Of a stretch of DNA of 64,000 bases, positions 33,625-41,773 are shown piece by piece. The DNA comes from Candidatus Peregrinibacteria bacterium. GTDB taxonomy: Bacteria; Patescibacteriota; Gracilibacteria; UBA1369; LOWO2-01-FULL-3. The DNA lies in NCBI GenBank assembly GCA_018655275.1, contig JABIJZ010000004.1, positions 124,001-188,000 on the forward strand, read 5' to 3'. The position numbers and the translations under genes were made by a program. The first letter of the stretch is position 1. Every line of letters starts with the position of its first letter. The notes beneath the pieces were generated by a model. That model ran no database searches, was not told where the DNA came from, and worked only from the letters and a program-made list of their open reading frames with translations.

Positions 33625-35121
33625 CTATTTCCTCAGCAATTTCAACATATCTTTGTCGATGGCTTTTGTGAGAAGGAGGAGGGCTCCGTAGATGAGGGCG
33701 CCAGCTGGAACGAGGAGGAGGACTCCTGCGTTTTCGGCGATTTGGTACGAGAGTGGGTGGAGGAGTTTTACTGCGACACCCATAAGGACTGCTGAGAGTA
33801 GGATCTTGAGGGTTGTTGTGATGTTGATGTTGTAGCGGACGTATTTGTAGGCCACGATTGCGTTTACTGCGAAGATGAAAAACTGTGAAACAACTGAGGT
33901 TACGGCTGCACCTATGAATCCGTAGATTGGGATTACTATTAGGTTTCCGGTGATGTTTAGGAGAACGCCGACTGCGTTGATGTAGAGGATTTTGCTTTGT
34001 TTGTTAATTGCGATGAGAACGAACGAGAATAGCGTTGATATAAATTGAAAAACTAATGCGAACATCAATATTTGGAGTGCAACGTCTGAGCCGTAGAAAC
34101 CTTCTTCGATTCGCGACAAAAATTCCGGGCTTGAGACGATGAAAACTATTGGGTACGCGAGGATGAATGCGCCTACTAACATTGGGACTGAGATGGCTGT
34201 GAGAAAATTGAAACTATACATTATTATCCGGCGGGCTTTCTCCATGTTTTCTTTGAGTGCGCGTGTGAGTACTGGAAGGACTGAGTTCATGAAGAAGAGC
34301 GGAATGATTGCAAAGGCCTCCAGCACGCGCATTGCGACCGCGTATATTCCTACCTGGGTTTGTCCTTGGATTAGTGAGATCAATATCGAATCTATACGGA
34401 AGTAGATTGTGTTGAGGATTAGAGCAAGTCCGAATGGAACTGCTTTTATGAGGACTTCTTTCCAAAGTTTTATGTCGAATTCGTATTTGAGTGGTGTGAT
34501 TTTGCGGACTTGGCTGTGAGTGATGAGAAGCATAACTAAGTTCCCTATAACTCCTGCAACGAGAAGATGATAAAATCCGAGATCAGTTGCTTCTGCCCCT
34601 ACAGCTTTTGGGAATGCGATGAGTACTATGTAGAGCATATATCCGACCTGTGCGAACTTACCAATTATTTGAGCTATGGATGCTATGTGCATCTTGAGTT
34701 TTGTTTGGAGGACGGAGGTGATCGTACCGTTTAGGATTGTGAAGATTGTTGTGAGAGTGGCAATTGTGATTCCTATTGGGATTCTTGTGCCTTGGTATTT
34801 TGGTATGAGAAAGGCTGCCACTACTCCTACCATTACTGTTGTTATTACGAGGCCTGTTCTTAGGGAAAGGACGTTGCCGATAATTTTTTGGATTTTTTTC
34901 TCGTCTTGAGACATCTCTTTTACTGCGATAGTGAAAAGGCCCATATCGGCAGCTATCCCAAAGAATGCCAAAAATTCATAAACAATTGCGTATTCGCCAT
35001 AGCCTTCTATTGTCAGGTAGTTTGTGACTATTTTTACGACTGCGACAGAGAGGATTGCGACGATCGCTTTTCCTAGTATCTGCCAGAGTGTGTTTGATAA
35101 GATTTTGCGGGCGATGGACAT
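33625..35121 (-). CDS. Polysaccharide/oligosaccharide flippase (MATE/MurJ superfamily)
   Basis: The 498-residue integral membrane protein has about 14 hydrophobic helices, starting ILSNTLWQILGKAIVAILSV. It has the layout of Wzx-type flippases: SIARKIL N-terminus, early GYGEYAIVYEFLAFFGIAAD, and VALQILMFALVFQFISTLFS in the second half. It would move lipid-linked sugars across the membrane for cell-surface polymers. Wzx and MurJ roles cannot be separated by eye. The glycosyltransferase at 48 kb and the FemAB ligase at 39.5 kb may act in the same envelope pathways. Confidence 0.88.
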   Translation of the reverse strand: MSIARKILSNTLWQILGKAIVAILSVAVVKIVTNYLTIEGYGEYAIVYEFLAFFGIAADMGLFTIAVKEMSQDEKKIQKIIGNVLSLRTGLVITTVMVGVVAAFLIPKYQGTRIPIGITIATLTTIFTILNGTITSVLQTKLKMHIASIAQIIGKFAQVGYMLYIVLIAFPKAVGAEATDLGFYHLLVAGVIGNLVMLLITHSQVRKITPLKYEFDIKLWKEVLIKAVPFGLALILNTIYFRIDSILISLIQGQTQVGIYAVAMRVLEAFAIIPLFFMNSVLPVLTRALKENMEKARRIIMYSFNFLTAISVPMLVGAFILAYPIVFIVSSPEFLSRIEEGFYGSDVALQILMFALVFQFISTLFSFVLIAINKQSKILYINAVGVLLNITGNLIVIPIYGFIGAAVTSVVSQFFIFAVNAIVAYKYVRYNINITTTLKILLSAVLMGVAVKLLHPLSYQIAENAGVLLLVPAGALIYGALLLLTKAIDKDMLKLLRK

Positions 35122-35206
35122 GTGGAAAATATATCAGAAATCTGGTAGATTACCAGGGCACACAGGCTCATAATGAGACCCCGCAAGCACACATTTAACC
35201 AAATAC

Positions 35207-36340
35207 ATGCACGAATATAAACAAAAATTAGAACAACTTCAGGAGTTCATTAAAAAAGGCTTTGAAAGCCAGGACGTTCCTGCGAAAAAAACCGAGATCG
35301 ATACGCTGAGTGCGGAGATGTCGGCGCCTGGATTTTGGGATGACAATGACAAGGCTCAGGTTACGTCGAAAAAAGCGGCTGATTTGCAGAAGTCTGTCGA
35401 CAAGTGGGAGGGGATTGTTGATGAAGTTGAGGAGTTGCTTGGGCTTTTGCCAGATATCTCTCCGGAGAAAGATCCTGCTAGCGCGGATGATTTCAAGAAG
35501 ATGGTTGATGAGCTGGAGGCGAGATGGGGGTCGTTGGAAATTGAAACTTTTTTGGGAGGGAAATATGATGCGGCTAGCGCAATTTTTTCTATACATGCGG
35601 GGACTGGGGGGACTGATGCACAGGATTTTGCGGAAATGCTTTTGCGAATGTATTTGAGGTACGCGGAAAAAACTGGGCAGCATGGCGATGTCGAATGGAA
35701 AGCGACTGTGTTGGATGAGTCACGAGGTGAGGAGGCGGGGATTAAGTCGGTGACTGTTTTGGTTGAAGGTGAATTTGCTTATGGATATTTGAAGGGGGAG
35801 GGAGGCGTGCATCGACTGGTGCGTTTGTCGCCTTTTAATTCTGGGAATACTCGGGAGACTTCTTTTGTTTTGCTTGAAGTTTTGCCGGACATTTCGGGAG
35901 CAGCTGACGTTTCGGATATTGAGATTGATGATAAAGATTTACGAGTGGATGTTTTTCGAGCAAGTGGATGTGGTGGGCAAAGTGTGAACACTACTGACTC
36001 TGCTGTTCGTATAACTCATGAGCCAACTGGCATAGTTGTTTCGTGTCAAAATGAGAGAAGTCAGCTTCAAAATAAAGAGCATGCTATGAAAGTTTTGAAA
36101 GGGAAATTGGCAGATTTAATGGAAAAGGAACAAGCCGAGGAATTGTCTGAGCTGAAAGGCGGGAAGACTGAAATGAGTTGGGGAAATCAGATTCGATCTT
36201 ACGTTTTGCATCCGTACAAAATGGTCAAAGACCACCGAACCAACTATGAGGAAAGTAATCCGGACAAAGTTTTGGATGGAGATCTTCTTGGATTTGTGGA
36301 GGCTGAATTGAAGAAAGGGCCGGAAGAAATTGGTAAATAA
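35207..36340 (+). CDS. prfB: Peptide chain release factor 2
   Basis: RF2 ends translation at UGA and UAA. The 377-residue protein has the SPF tripeptide (residues 208-210) that reads the stop codon and the GGQ (256-258) that triggers hydrolysis. It is encoded in a single frame, so the autoregulatory +1 frameshift found in many bacteria is absent. RF2 and in-frame TGA stops (for example ybeY and murD) argue against the UGA=Gly code of Gracilibacteria/Absconditabacteria. def follows 22 nt downstream. Confidence 0.96.
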   Translation: MHEYKQKLEQLQEFIKKGFESQDVPAKKTEIDTLSAEMSAPGFWDDNDKAQVTSKKAADLQKSVDKWEGIVDEVEELLGLLPDISPEKDPASADDFKKMVDELEARWGSLEIETFLGGKYDAASAIFSIHAGTGGTDAQDFAEMLLRMYLRYAEKTGQHGDVEWKATVLDESRGEEAGIKSVTVLVEGEFAYGYLKGEGGVHRLVRLSPFNSGNTRETSFVLLEVLPDISGAADVSDIEIDDKDLRVDVFRASGCGGQSVNTTDSAVRITHEPTGIVVSCQNERSQLQNKEHAMKVLKGKLADLMEKEQAEELSELKGGKTEMSWGNQIRSYVLHPYKMVKDHRTNYEESNPDKVLDGDLLGFVEAELKKGPEEIGK

Positions 36341-36362
36341 TTCCACGTATAATTTTATAATT

Positions 36363-36977
36363 ATGAAAAAATTTAAAGTAAATATTGAGACGGAAGAGGA
36401 CAATCCAATTTTGCGTAAGAAGAGCGAGGTTGTTCGCGATTTTGCGGGGATTACGCCTACAGGAGAGTTGAAGCTTGGTGAGTTTGTTCAGGAAATGAAG
36501 AAGGTTTTGGATAATGAGAAAGGGTTGGGATTGGCAGCACCGCAGGTTGGCGAGAATATTCGTTTGATTTTGTGCAGGCTGAATGCGGGAACTTCTAGCG
36601 AGGTTGTTTTTGTGATGGTGAATCCTGAAGTTATTGAACGATCGGATGGACTTGGCGAGGAGGATCGAGCCGTTTGGGATCCTTCATGGGGAGAGGTAAA
36701 GAGAGGCGCTGTAAGTCCTGACGGGAAGGTGGAAGTCGATGAAGAAGGCTGTTTGAGTTTGCCGAATTATTACGTGAATGTGGTTCGCGCTCGTGAGATT
36801 GTTGTGAAATTTTTGGACGGGGGAGTTTTGTTAAAAAAAGGGAAGGGTTTCCGAGGGAATGGGCCTGATGGTGGTTTGAATCAGATGGTTTTGAAATTGG
36901 AGGGGCTGAACGCGAGAGTCATACAGCATGAAATAGATCACCTGAATGCTGTGATGATTTGTGACAAGGTTGTTTAG
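36363..36977 (+). CDS. def: Peptide deformylase
   Basis: Def removes the formyl group from new proteins. The 204-residue enzyme has motif I (GLGLAAPQVG, 54-63), motif II (EEGCLSLP with Cys130) and motif III (QHEIDHL with His189 and His193), which bind the metal. It is slightly longer than usual, with an insertion between motifs I and II (about 95-125) and another before motif III (KKGKGFRGNGPDGGL). The start at 36363 avoids overlap with prfB. Both genes act in translation and are probably co-transcribed. Confidence 0.95.
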   Translation: MKKFKVNIETEEDNPILRKKSEVVRDFAGITPTGELKLGEFVQEMKKVLDNEKGLGLAAPQVGENIRLILCRLNAGTSSEVVFVMVNPEVIERSDGLGEEDRAVWDPSWGEVKRGAVSPDGKVEVDEEGCLSLPNYYVNVVRAREIVVKFLDGGVLLKKGKGFRGNGPDGGLNQMVLKLEGLNARVIQHEIDHLNAVMICDKVV

Positions 36978-38407
36978 AGCATTTCTATACCGTGGTCTTT
37001 GTCTTTAGGAGGGGGTACTGATGCGCCCTGGCCGGCTTCTTGGTCTGCCATTTTTTCATCTGCTCCCTGCTGGGCTTCTTCTTGGGCTTCCGCTTGGACT
37101 GCTAAGGACTCTGGAGTTATTAGCGCTAGCTTTCTTGTACCTTTTTGTTTTTGAAGTTTTAGGTCTCCTTGGTCGCCACGTCTTGTTGTGATGTGAAGCC
37201 TTCCTTTATCCATGACTATGTCTGGTTGCCATTCTGCTGTGCCTTGGCCTCTAAAGAAGCTTGCGATGATTCCGCCCTTATCCTTTTTTTGACCATTCCG
37301 GAGAGTGAAGCCTTCCGGTAGCCATAGTTCATAGTCGGCTTCGTCGATTGTTACTTCAACTTTTGAGAGGCCTTCCGTATTTAGCTCGTCGACTTCTTCG
37401 ATTGGGTAAGTGCTTTCATTTGTTGTTTCTGCTGATTCGGCTGGAGCTCCTTTAGAAGCTTCTTTTGCTTTCTTTGCTGCTTCTGCTGGCGCAAGTTTTT
37501 TTAGAGATTCTCGGTCGATTTTTTTGATAAATTCATCTTCGTTTGTGACGTCTTGAATGTTTGAGTTGATGTCTTCTCCAAAAGTTATTTCTGCGTTCTC
37601 GTATATCGGAATATACTTGACCTTGTCACCTCCCATAGCTGCGTACAAACCTCTTTTGTATGATTCTCCGTTCGCTGATTTATTGTTTTTTAGGAAATGT
37701 TTTATTTTGTCTGTGCTAAATGTTTGCCCATGGCCAGTTTTGACATTAGTGACTGTTTTGATTTCTTTGTCAGTCATTAAGTTGCCCATCGATAGATTCA
37801 TCGAAATGGCGTAGATCAAGGGATCACCTTCTTTTAGTCCAAGCTCTTCGTGTAGGTTTGAGAATTTCACTTTTGTTTTCATTTTTTCTTCTTCGGACAT
37901 CGTTCTAAATATAAAGTCCCTTATGTAGTCTCTGTTTTGTTCATTTTTCAACCATTCATTGATCGCAGCTTTGTTTTCTATTTTTGAAATAAATTCTTTT
38001 AAGGTGGGGTCTTTGATGTCTAGGGTTTCTTTGTCTTCTTCTCCTCTCCCAGCAAGACTGGCTTCCAGCCCCATGTTGAAACCAAATACATCTTCGATGC
38101 CCTTTAAAGTCTCGGCTGTTACTGTTTTTTCTTTGTCCGTTTCGGCTGCAATTTTATCCTTTAGCATTTGAGCTTCAAATCGTGCCTCTTGGATTGATTT
38201 TTGAACGATTTTTTGCCCCTTGTTTGCCTCCCTCATGTTTATAAACGCATACCTTGCTACTTCTTTTATCTTCGCCTCCCCAAGCTGCTCCGTATAGGTA
38301 TCTATTGCTTCCGGTGTCACTTTTTCGTAAGTTTCCCCTACAAGCTTTTCTTGCTTGGTTACGATGGCTTGAGCCATTGATTCGTTATGAGGGATTTGGT
38401 CTGGCAT
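36974..38407 (-). CDS. Uncharacterised 477-residue protein (third gene of an unknown operon)
   Basis: I do not recognise it. It is soluble and highly charged, with an all-helical first half and a long low-complexity linker (about 300-345, Ala/Glu/Lys rich). A small C-terminal beta-rich domain follows (DYELWLPEGFTLRNGQKKDK, then RLHITTRRGDQGDLKLQKQK), ending in an Ala/Glu/Gln-rich tail. The start codon overlaps the stop of the previous gene as TAATG, so translation is coupled. Its 3' end overlaps def by 4 bp, on the opposite strand. Confidence 0.65.
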   Translation of the reverse strand: MPDQIPHNESMAQAIVTKQEKLVGETYEKVTPEAIDTYTEQLGEAKIKEVARYAFINMREANKGQKIVQKSIQEARFEAQMLKDKIAAETDKEKTVTAETLKGIEDVFGFNMGLEASLAGRGEEDKETLDIKDPTLKEFISKIENKAAINEWLKNEQNRDYIRDFIFRTMSEEEKMKTKVKFSNLHEELGLKEGDPLIYAISMNLSMGNLMTDKEIKTVTNVKTGHGQTFSTDKIKHFLKNNKSANGESYKRGLYAAMGGDKVKYIPIYENAEITFGEDINSNIQDVTNEDEFIKKIDRESLKKLAPAEAAKKAKEASKGAPAESAETTNESTYPIEEVDELNTEGLSKVEVTIDEADYELWLPEGFTLRNGQKKDKGGIIASFFRGQGTAEWQPDIVMDKGRLHITTRRGDQGDLKLQKQKGTRKLALITPESLAVQAEAQEEAQQGADEKMADQEAGQGASVPPPKDKDHGIEML

Positions 38408-38727
38408 TACAGTGAGTTAATTTGTTTTTCTATTGGGGCCATCTCTTGTTCTTGAACTTTTTCCTCGATGTGTTGGACTGCCTTGCGATAGCCTGACTTG
38501 ATCATGCCAGCTGCTTTTTGTTTGTATTGTTCGAATAGTTCCTGTTTTTTTCGTTCGATTTCGGTGAGTTTTTGTTTTTCTGTTTCAAGAATTTGGAGTA
38601 GGCGAGACCTTTCTGAGTCATTTAGCTCATCGATTTTTGTAAGCAAAAGTTCACGACCTTCTGGAGTGAAGTTCTCTTTGAATGTAGTCGAGTTTTGTAG
38701 GGCTTTGATAAGCTCTTCTTTGGTCAT
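38407..38727 (-). CDS. Small coiled-coil protein (second gene of the operon)
   Basis: The 106-residue product is almost entirely helical and charged. It has a clear heptad-like stretch (RLLQILETEKQKLTEIERKK) and a long C-terminal helix. It has no membrane helix. It starts 3 bp after the upstream gene's stop codon and its own stop overlaps the next start. Together the three genes look like a compact complex or pathway of unknown purpose. Confidence 0.6.
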   Translation of the reverse strand: MTKEELIKALQNSTTFKENFTPEGRELLLTKIDELNDSERSRLLQILETEKQKLTEIERKKQELFEQYKQKAAGMIKSGYRKAVQHIEEKVQEQEMAPIEKQINSL

Positions 38728-38730
38728 AAT

Positions 38731-39318
38731 TTATTTAGGAAATTGTTCGTCTGCGAAGGGGTCACCTTTTATTGGCTTCTTTTCTTTGTCTTTGCCGAAA
38801 TAATTGCCCTCAAATGGATTTCTTTTTCTTTTTTCCTCTTGGTCTTTGCCAAAGAAATCTCCTGCAAATGGGTCGACTTGTCTGTTGCCTGTACCCATGT
38901 TTTTCTTCCTTGGTTTTCTTTTTCTTTTAATCTCTATGCCATTGTGTGGGAAGAGAAGTTCGTATTTTTCAAAAAGTTCATTTTCTGACTCCATACTTTC
39001 CATGTATTGGCCGTAGGGTGAAATATCAAGAACCCCATGCTCATTAGTCCTGGTGTCAGTAAAAACCAGATTCAGACTTTCTTCTACTACCCCTCTTTCT
39101 TCATCGTAATATGGAACTGGAACTATCTTCCATTTTATCGCTACAGGGGTTTTTATTTGAATCCTTCTTGACTCGCTGTTCATAGATTGGATTGTTATTC
39201 CATATCTATCTTTTGCCAAAAGAGTACTTCTAGGAACAAAATCTGGAGAATTGGCTTTTTTCTCGAACTGCCGTTCTCTCCAGCTTTTTCCACCACTCGG
39301 TTTTTCTAAATCACCCAT
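38731..39318 (-). CDS. Unknown protein with short C-terminal repeats (first gene of the operon)
   Basis: The 195-residue protein has a beta-rich domain (about 30-120), a basic linker (KRKRKPRKKNMG) and three imperfect copies of a short repeat: DPFAGDFFGKD, NPFEGNYFGKD and DPFADEQF. Such Asp/Asn-Pro-Phe repeats often serve as short binding motifs; that is an inference. No signal peptide is present. The extended -10 TGGTATAAT (on the minus strand, 39357-39362) about 38 bp upstream is the likely operon promoter. Confidence 0.6.
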   Translation of the reverse strand: MGDLEKPSGGKSWRERQFEKKANSPDFVPRSTLLAKDRYGITIQSMNSESRRIQIKTPVAIKWKIVPVPYYDEERGVVEESLNLVFTDTRTNEHGVLDISPYGQYMESMESENELFEKYELLFPHNGIEIKRKRKPRKKNMGTGNRQVDPFAGDFFGKDQEEKRKRNPFEGNYFGKDKEKKPIKGDPFADEQFPK

Positions 39319-39356
39319 GTTTTTATGTTCAGTTTTTATTTTTAATTCATCATCAA

Positions 39357-39362
39357 ATTATA
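39357..39362 (-). promoter_or_regulatory. Extended -10 promoter of the three-gene unknown operon
   Basis: TATAAT preceded by TGG on the minus strand (extended -10). No clear -35. The start would be about 31 nt before the ATG at 39318. Confidence 0.45.
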
Positions 39363-39415
39363 CCATAAAAACAGGTTGGGTGAAAGGGGTGGGAGGGGTA
39401 ATTGGGCATTGGCGC

Positions 39416-39494
39416 GTCCCGAAAGGTGGGGGGTCCCAGGTGTTGTCCGGGGTGATGTACCGGACAATAGTTAAAAACATGTGGCTTCCGGGAC
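39416..39494. repeat. 79-bp palindromic element, copy 1 (family A)
   Basis: Outer arms GTCCCGAAAG/CTTCCGGGAC enclose an off-centre perfect hairpin, TTGTCCGG/CCGGACAA (39443-39467), with a 9-nt loop. The inner hairpin starts 27 bp from the left end. Copies at 44.6 and 57.5 kb have the same length and offsets. It lies between the unknown operon and the FemAB ligase gene. Confidence 0.8.
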
Positions 39495-39503
39495 AGATAC
39501 CAC

Positions 39504-39526
39504 AAAAATCCCCGAGGATTCCTCGG
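39504..39526 (-). terminator. Rho-independent terminator of the FemAB ligase gene
   Basis: On the minus strand, CCGAGG-aat-CCTCGG is followed by GGA and five T. It lies 12 bp after the stop codon. Confidence 0.75.
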
Positions 39527-39537
39527 AATACTTGCCC

Positions 39538-40698
39538 TTAGCCTTTGAATCTGCGGACAAATTGGCGGAAGTGCTTTATGACCTTGTAGGTGTAGTAGAG
39601 AAAAGGTTTGAATGCGTGCTCCTGGGGGTATTGGTAGCTTATGACTTGGCCGCCGAATTTTCTTTTAAATTCTGTGACTCCGTGCCAGGGGTGGTCCGGA
39701 GATCCGTGGGGACTTTTTCTTGTTTGAGGAGATATCCCAAGCATGTCGTATTTGGTGCATTTGAGTTTTTTTGCCTCTTTTATGGCGTGCCATTGGAGGA
39801 GATAGGGAGCCATTACGTTTCTGTCTTGATTGCCGGATGCGCCGTAGTAATAAATCGCTGTGTCTTTGTAAAAAGTTACGATGACACCTGCAATATATTT
39901 TATTTTTTGTTTTCCTGGTTCTTTGTATTGAGCTAGGTACATGCGTGCGAAGCCTTTTCGTGTGGTTTTGAGTGAGAGTTTTTCAACCAGACTTTTGTAG
40001 AATGTGATTGAATGGCCGTAAAATTTGTCGCGTTCTAGGGTTTCTTGGAGAATTTGGTAGTATTTCTTGATTTGTTTTGCAAATTTTTGGCTTGAATCGA
40101 CACTGTCTTTTAGGGTTGGAGGGGTGACTTCCATTATTTCCACGCCTTTTTTGTCGGCTAGACGGATGTTGTATCTACCTTTGGGTTTCATTTGTTTCAG
40201 AATTTCGTCTTCGGATTTTGCAATGTCTAGAATTAGAGTTGTGTTTGGCTGGAAGCCGAGTTTTGTTTTGTGGAAGCCCGGAAAGTGGATTTGCTTTTTG
40301 TGGCCGTGGCCATGGCCGTGGGTTTCTAGTAGGGGATCGGCCCTGTAGAATACGGCGTTTTCTTGTTTTGCTATGGTTTTTATCGTTTTGAGAAGGACTT
40401 TCATTTGTTGTTTGGCCTCGTGTGGGTCTTCGTATTTTAACAATGGGCCTCGTGGAGAATATAACCAAGAATAATCGCCTTTTGGGAGTTTGTGTTTTAT
40501 GAGGATTGTCCCGGCTGTTATCTGTTGTTTTCCATTTTTTCGTTCATAAAGGACTAGAATCCAAAACTTGTCGCGAGATGGCATATTTGCTTGAAATCTA
40601 CCCCAACGGAATGTTTGATGAATCGAGGAATATGGATGTTTTTGTGCAAACTCTACCCATTCTTCGTACTTGTCTTTTTGTAAGATTTCAGCGTGCAT
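39538..40698 (-). CDS. FemAB/FemX-like peptidoglycan bridge ligase
   Basis: The 386-residue protein has two GNAT-like halves as in FemX/FemA. It opens with SSIHQTFRWGRFQANMPSRD, then GTILIKHKLPKGDYSWLYSP, QMKPKGRYNIRLADKKGVEI and the late YYYGASGNQDRNVMAPYLLQ. These enzymes add an amino acid from tRNA to the peptidoglycan stem peptide, building cross-bridges. A His/Gly-rich insertion (HGHGHGHKK, about 125-133) is unusual. The start codon lies six bases after TACAAT with TTTACT 17 bp further up, a leaderless layout. Confidence 0.9.
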   Translation of the reverse strand: MHAEILQKDKYEEWVEFAQKHPYSSIHQTFRWGRFQANMPSRDKFWILVLYERKNGKQQITAGTILIKHKLPKGDYSWLYSPRGPLLKYEDPHEAKQQMKVLLKTIKTIAKQENAVFYRADPLLETHGHGHGHKKQIHFPGFHKTKLGFQPNTTLILDIAKSEDEILKQMKPKGRYNIRLADKKGVEIMEVTPPTLKDSVDSSQKFAKQIKKYYQILQETLERDKFYGHSITFYKSLVEKLSLKTTRKGFARMYLAQYKEPGKQKIKYIAGVIVTFYKDTAIYYYGASGNQDRNVMAPYLLQWHAIKEAKKLKCTKYDMLGISPQTRKSPHGSPDHPWHGVTEFKRKFGGQVISYQYPQEHAFKPFLYYTYKVIKHFRQFVRRFKG

Positions 40699-40704
40699 GG
40701 GCCG

Positions 40705-40733
40705 ATTGTATAGGAAAAAAGAGGAGGAGTAAA
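40705..40733 (-). promoter_or_regulatory. Promoter of the FemAB ligase gene (leaderless layout)
   Basis: TTTACT (40733-40728), 17 bp, TACAAT (40710-40705) on the minus strand, then six bases to the ATG at 40698. Confidence 0.55.
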
Positions 40734-40774
40734 TTCTTCATACATTGTTAAAGCTCTTTCTGGAATATTGCCAA

Positions 40775-41767
40775 CTACCAGTGTGGCGAGTTGCTTATGT
40801 CTTCAGTTGTTGTAGGTGAAAACATGGCTGGTGCAGCTAAAATTCTAGAGGTGTTACTCTCGACATTTTCATCACCTACTGCCCTACTTAAGTCCCGCAT
40901 AAAGTTGTCAAGAATTGATAAAATAAATCCTTCTTGTTGTCCTGGTGAAGGAAGTTCTACGCCAATTTTTCTCCTCATCCTCACTATTTCTTTATTAATC
41001 AAAGGAATCATGACCCTGTCTGCAACTGTAAGAAAGTCACCTTGTCTCAATCTCTCTGTTTCTGGAGAGACTTTTTTCCCATTTTCATAAGCCCATGTGT
41101 TGATAGATTCAACTGGATAACCGTCCCTCATGCGTGAGGTACTAAACCCCACTTCGGTGCCAATTGGGAATTGGTGTTCGTGACGTGTATCATGTGTTGT
41201 CCCCACTCTTCGCCTTAGTATGAAAGCAAGATTGTCTAACACAAGCTCTTCTGCATGGTGTATTGGAGACCGCCACCCACCATCTATCGTTGATACTCTT
41301 TTCAATACAAGCTCTCCATCACTAAATAAGAATTCTTCTGGTGATGCGTCAATGCTTCGTCTCTGCCCCCCTACTTTCAACCATGTATTTTTTCTTATAC
41401 CGTCTGTTTCTGTTTGTAATTGTGGATTTAGTAATAGCCCCACCTTCACCCTTCTTTCTTCTTCTGAAAGACTACCATCCTCTAACACGCTAAGGACTCT
41501 TGCAAATATTGATGTTTGCAAATTTATGATGTCTTCTAATCTTTGCCTAATCTCTGGTTTCCTTATGGAACTTGCAAGACGTTTTAGTCGTTCGAATTTA
41601 TTTCTACTAAAAGCAACTGCTGCTTCCATGTTTTCAAAAGCTTCCACCCCTACGTGGATATCACCTGAGAAGGGGTCTTTATCAATGTTGGTTTCGCTTT
41701 GTTGACACAAAGAGCCTTCTTCTTCTCTTTCCTGAGATTGGGTAATAACTTCGTAGTCTAAATCCAT
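40775..41767 (-). CDS. Uncharacterised 330-residue protein directly behind ftsZ
   Basis: No family is recognised. The protein is soluble, with an acidic start, a helical region (about 55-130) and a middle section with IHHAEELVLDNLAFILRRRV and TTHDTRHEHQFPIGTEVGFS. A long C-terminal helix pair follows (VMIPLINKEIVRMRRKIGVE). It begins 6 bp after the ftsZ stop codon, so it is almost certainly made from the same mRNA. Unlike ftsZ, its plus-strand composition is C-rich, which hints at a different history. A division role is only suggested by position. Confidence 0.65.
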   Translation of the reverse strand: MDLDYEVITQSQEREEEGSLCQQSETNIDKDPFSGDIHVGVEAFENMEAAVAFSRNKFERLKRLASSIRKPEIRQRLEDIINLQTSIFARVLSVLEDGSLSEEERRVKVGLLLNPQLQTETDGIRKNTWLKVGGQRRSIDASPEEFLFSDGELVLKRVSTIDGGWRSPIHHAEELVLDNLAFILRRRVGTTHDTRHEHQFPIGTEVGFSTSRMRDGYPVESINTWAYENGKKVSPETERLRQGDFLTVADRVMIPLINKEIVRMRRKIGVELPSPGQQEGFILSILDNFMRDLSRAVGDENVESNTSRILAAPAMFSPTTTEDISNSPHW

Positions 41768-41773
41768 ATTGTA

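Noticed and set aside
35207-35300. Programmed frameshift at the start of prfB
   Set aside because: The whole 377-residue RF2 is open in one frame with no internal TGA near codon 25, so no frameshift is needed.
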